Origin: Roseovarius amoyensis
Lineage (GTDB): Bacteria; Pseudomonadota; Alphaproteobacteria; Rhodobacterales; Rhodobacteraceae
Reading direction: 5' to 3'
NCBI RefSeq assembly: GCF_003260265.1
Contig: NZ_QITQ01000002.1
Coordinates: 62,001 to 126,000 of the forward strand
DNA: 64,000 nt
Each line of letters opens with the position of its first letter. Within the stretch, counting starts at the first letter, position 1. The notes beneath the pieces are model-generated. The model was not told where the DNA came from, searched no databases, and saw only the letters and a program-made list of their open reading frames with translations. Made by a program: the position numbers and the translations under genes. Of this stretch, positions 63,493 through 64,000 are shown piece by piece.

Positions 63493-64000
63493 CCGCCAGA
63501 CGGCTGCGGCGGAAGGGTTCCTGCGCTTTCCGGGCCTTGCTGGAATTGGTGCGGGCGCGCTGGAACTGTGCCTCTGCCATCTGTTCCATGTTCGACGCTT
63601 CGCCGGTTTCCTCCTTCACCGCGCGCAGAAGGGCCGCTTCCAGCTTCATCTGCACGCCGCGGGCGAAGTTCGCCGTCCAGAAGGTCGGCTCTGTCACCTT
63701 GACGTACTCGACGATCACGCCGTCGGTGCTGTCGAGATAGACATAGCGATCATCCTGCACCCATTCCGGTTCCCACCGGCTGCCCGATGATGCCTCAAGA
63801 CGGGCCTTGCGGACATGAAGGGCGTCACCGGGCAGAAGATAGGCGTCGTCGAACCCGAATTTCCCGTCCGTTCGGGTGTTCAGCGTCGTCTCGACCTTGG
63901 TGAAGTGATAGGCGCCGTCCTCAAGTTCCGCCTCGACAATGAGCGGCCAGTTGCGGGACAGAACCCGGTGTTCGGGCAGGGAAACGCTCTCGTTGATTTC
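63470..64000 (-). CDS. Tail adaptor / tail tubular protein A-like protein (5' end outside window)
   Basis: The last 176 residues of a protein whose start lies beyond position 64000. DDAYLLPGDALHVRKARLEAS, then the region around TDGVIVEYVKVTEPTFWTANFARG and a helical C-terminus (LEAALLRAVKEETGEA) match the T7 gp11-like portal adaptor. It joins the portal to the nozzle protein encoded next. Confidence 0.8.
   Translation of the reverse strand, partial: EINESVSLPEHRVLSRNWPLIVEAELEDGAYHFTKVETTLNTRTDGKFGFDDAYLLPGDALHVRKARLEASSGSRWEPEWVQDDRYVYLDSTDGVIVEYVKVTEPTFWTANFARGVQMKLEAALLRAVKEETGEASNMEQMAEAQFQRARTNSSKARKAQEPFRRSRLADARFGRG

Larger units (their letters stand above)
47560..64000 (-). mobile_element. 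Prophage, left part (T7-like podovirus late region), continues beyond the window
   Basis: From the tRNA-Lys fragment to the right edge every gene is on the minus strand and phage-like. The order in the direction of transcription is adaptor, nozzle-like protein, internal virion proteins, tailspike, holin, endolysin, spanins and two small genes. This order follows T7 genes 11, 12, 14-16, 17, 17.5 and lysis. Capsid, portal, terminase, replication and integrase genes are not in the window. Left boundary at the tRNA fragment; right boundary unseen. Confidence 0.88.

Overview
The window is high-GC chromosomal DNA of an alphaproteobacterium. It is most likely a marine member of the Rhodobacteraceae (Roseobacter group). 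I base this on gene content: tpa with divergent tauABC, TRAP transporters, a TIGR02300 protein, a BacNav sodium channel, a paa cluster, and FCD, Lrp and MocR-type regulation. I could not run a database search, so the placement is inferred.

Layout. (1) 0-11.6 kb is ordinary chromosome: polA, a zf-CHCC protein, a solo ABC ATPase, a voltage-gated sodium channel, a HIT protein, a divergent glycosyltransferase/sulfotransferase pair, an adenosine-kinase-like PfkB kinase coupled to nth, an AraC-Ogt protein and an OmpA lipoprotein. (2) 11.6-16.6 kb is a taurine module: tpa divergent from tauABC, with two TTAGGTCCAA direct repeats that look like a TauR site. (3) 16.6-20.8 kb holds an Lrp/LysE pair, accA, a GntR regulator, a YgjP-like metalloprotease, a TIGR02300 protein and tRNA-Ala(GGC).

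(4) 21.1-28.3 kb is a zinc-starvation locus organised around a perfect Zur-like palindrome at 26806-26820. To the left run two different COG0523/CobW GTPases, a threonyl-tRNA synthetase, an NTF2-like protein and a DUF1826 protein. To the right run a second HisI that has lost one of its three zinc cysteines, a short RibD-like deaminase and an 84-residue Cys protein. A cytochrome c and msrB-msrA follow.

(5) 30.4-43.3 kb pairs a TRAP transporter with the phenylacetate pathway: paaZ-paaX, paaG-paaI-tetR and paaABCDE plus an extra PaaA/PaaC-family gene. Two related TetR-like operators (ACC[GA]ACCG-NN-CGGTC) sit at the two paa promoters. The ligase gene paaK is absent from the window, and a 12-codon reading frame follows paaI. 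(6) 43.3-47.4 kb holds a VOC protein, a DUF2946 protein and a FecBCD-type metal/siderophore ABC importer.

(7) From 47.5 kb to the window edge lies a prophage. Its left end is marked by the 3' 50 bases of a tRNA-Lys(TTT) gene whose 5' half is replaced by unrelated sequence. All phage genes lie on the minus strand. In transcription order they give a T7-like podovirus late cassette: tail adaptor (cut by the window edge), tail nozzle-like protein, internal virion proteins including a lytic transglycosylase, a tailspike with a T7 gp17-like N-terminus and an AT-rich receptor-binding part, holin, a GH108 endolysin with a C-terminal membrane helix, overlapping Rz/Rz1 spanins and two small end genes. 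The integrase and the intact tRNA-Lys should lie to the right, outside this window.
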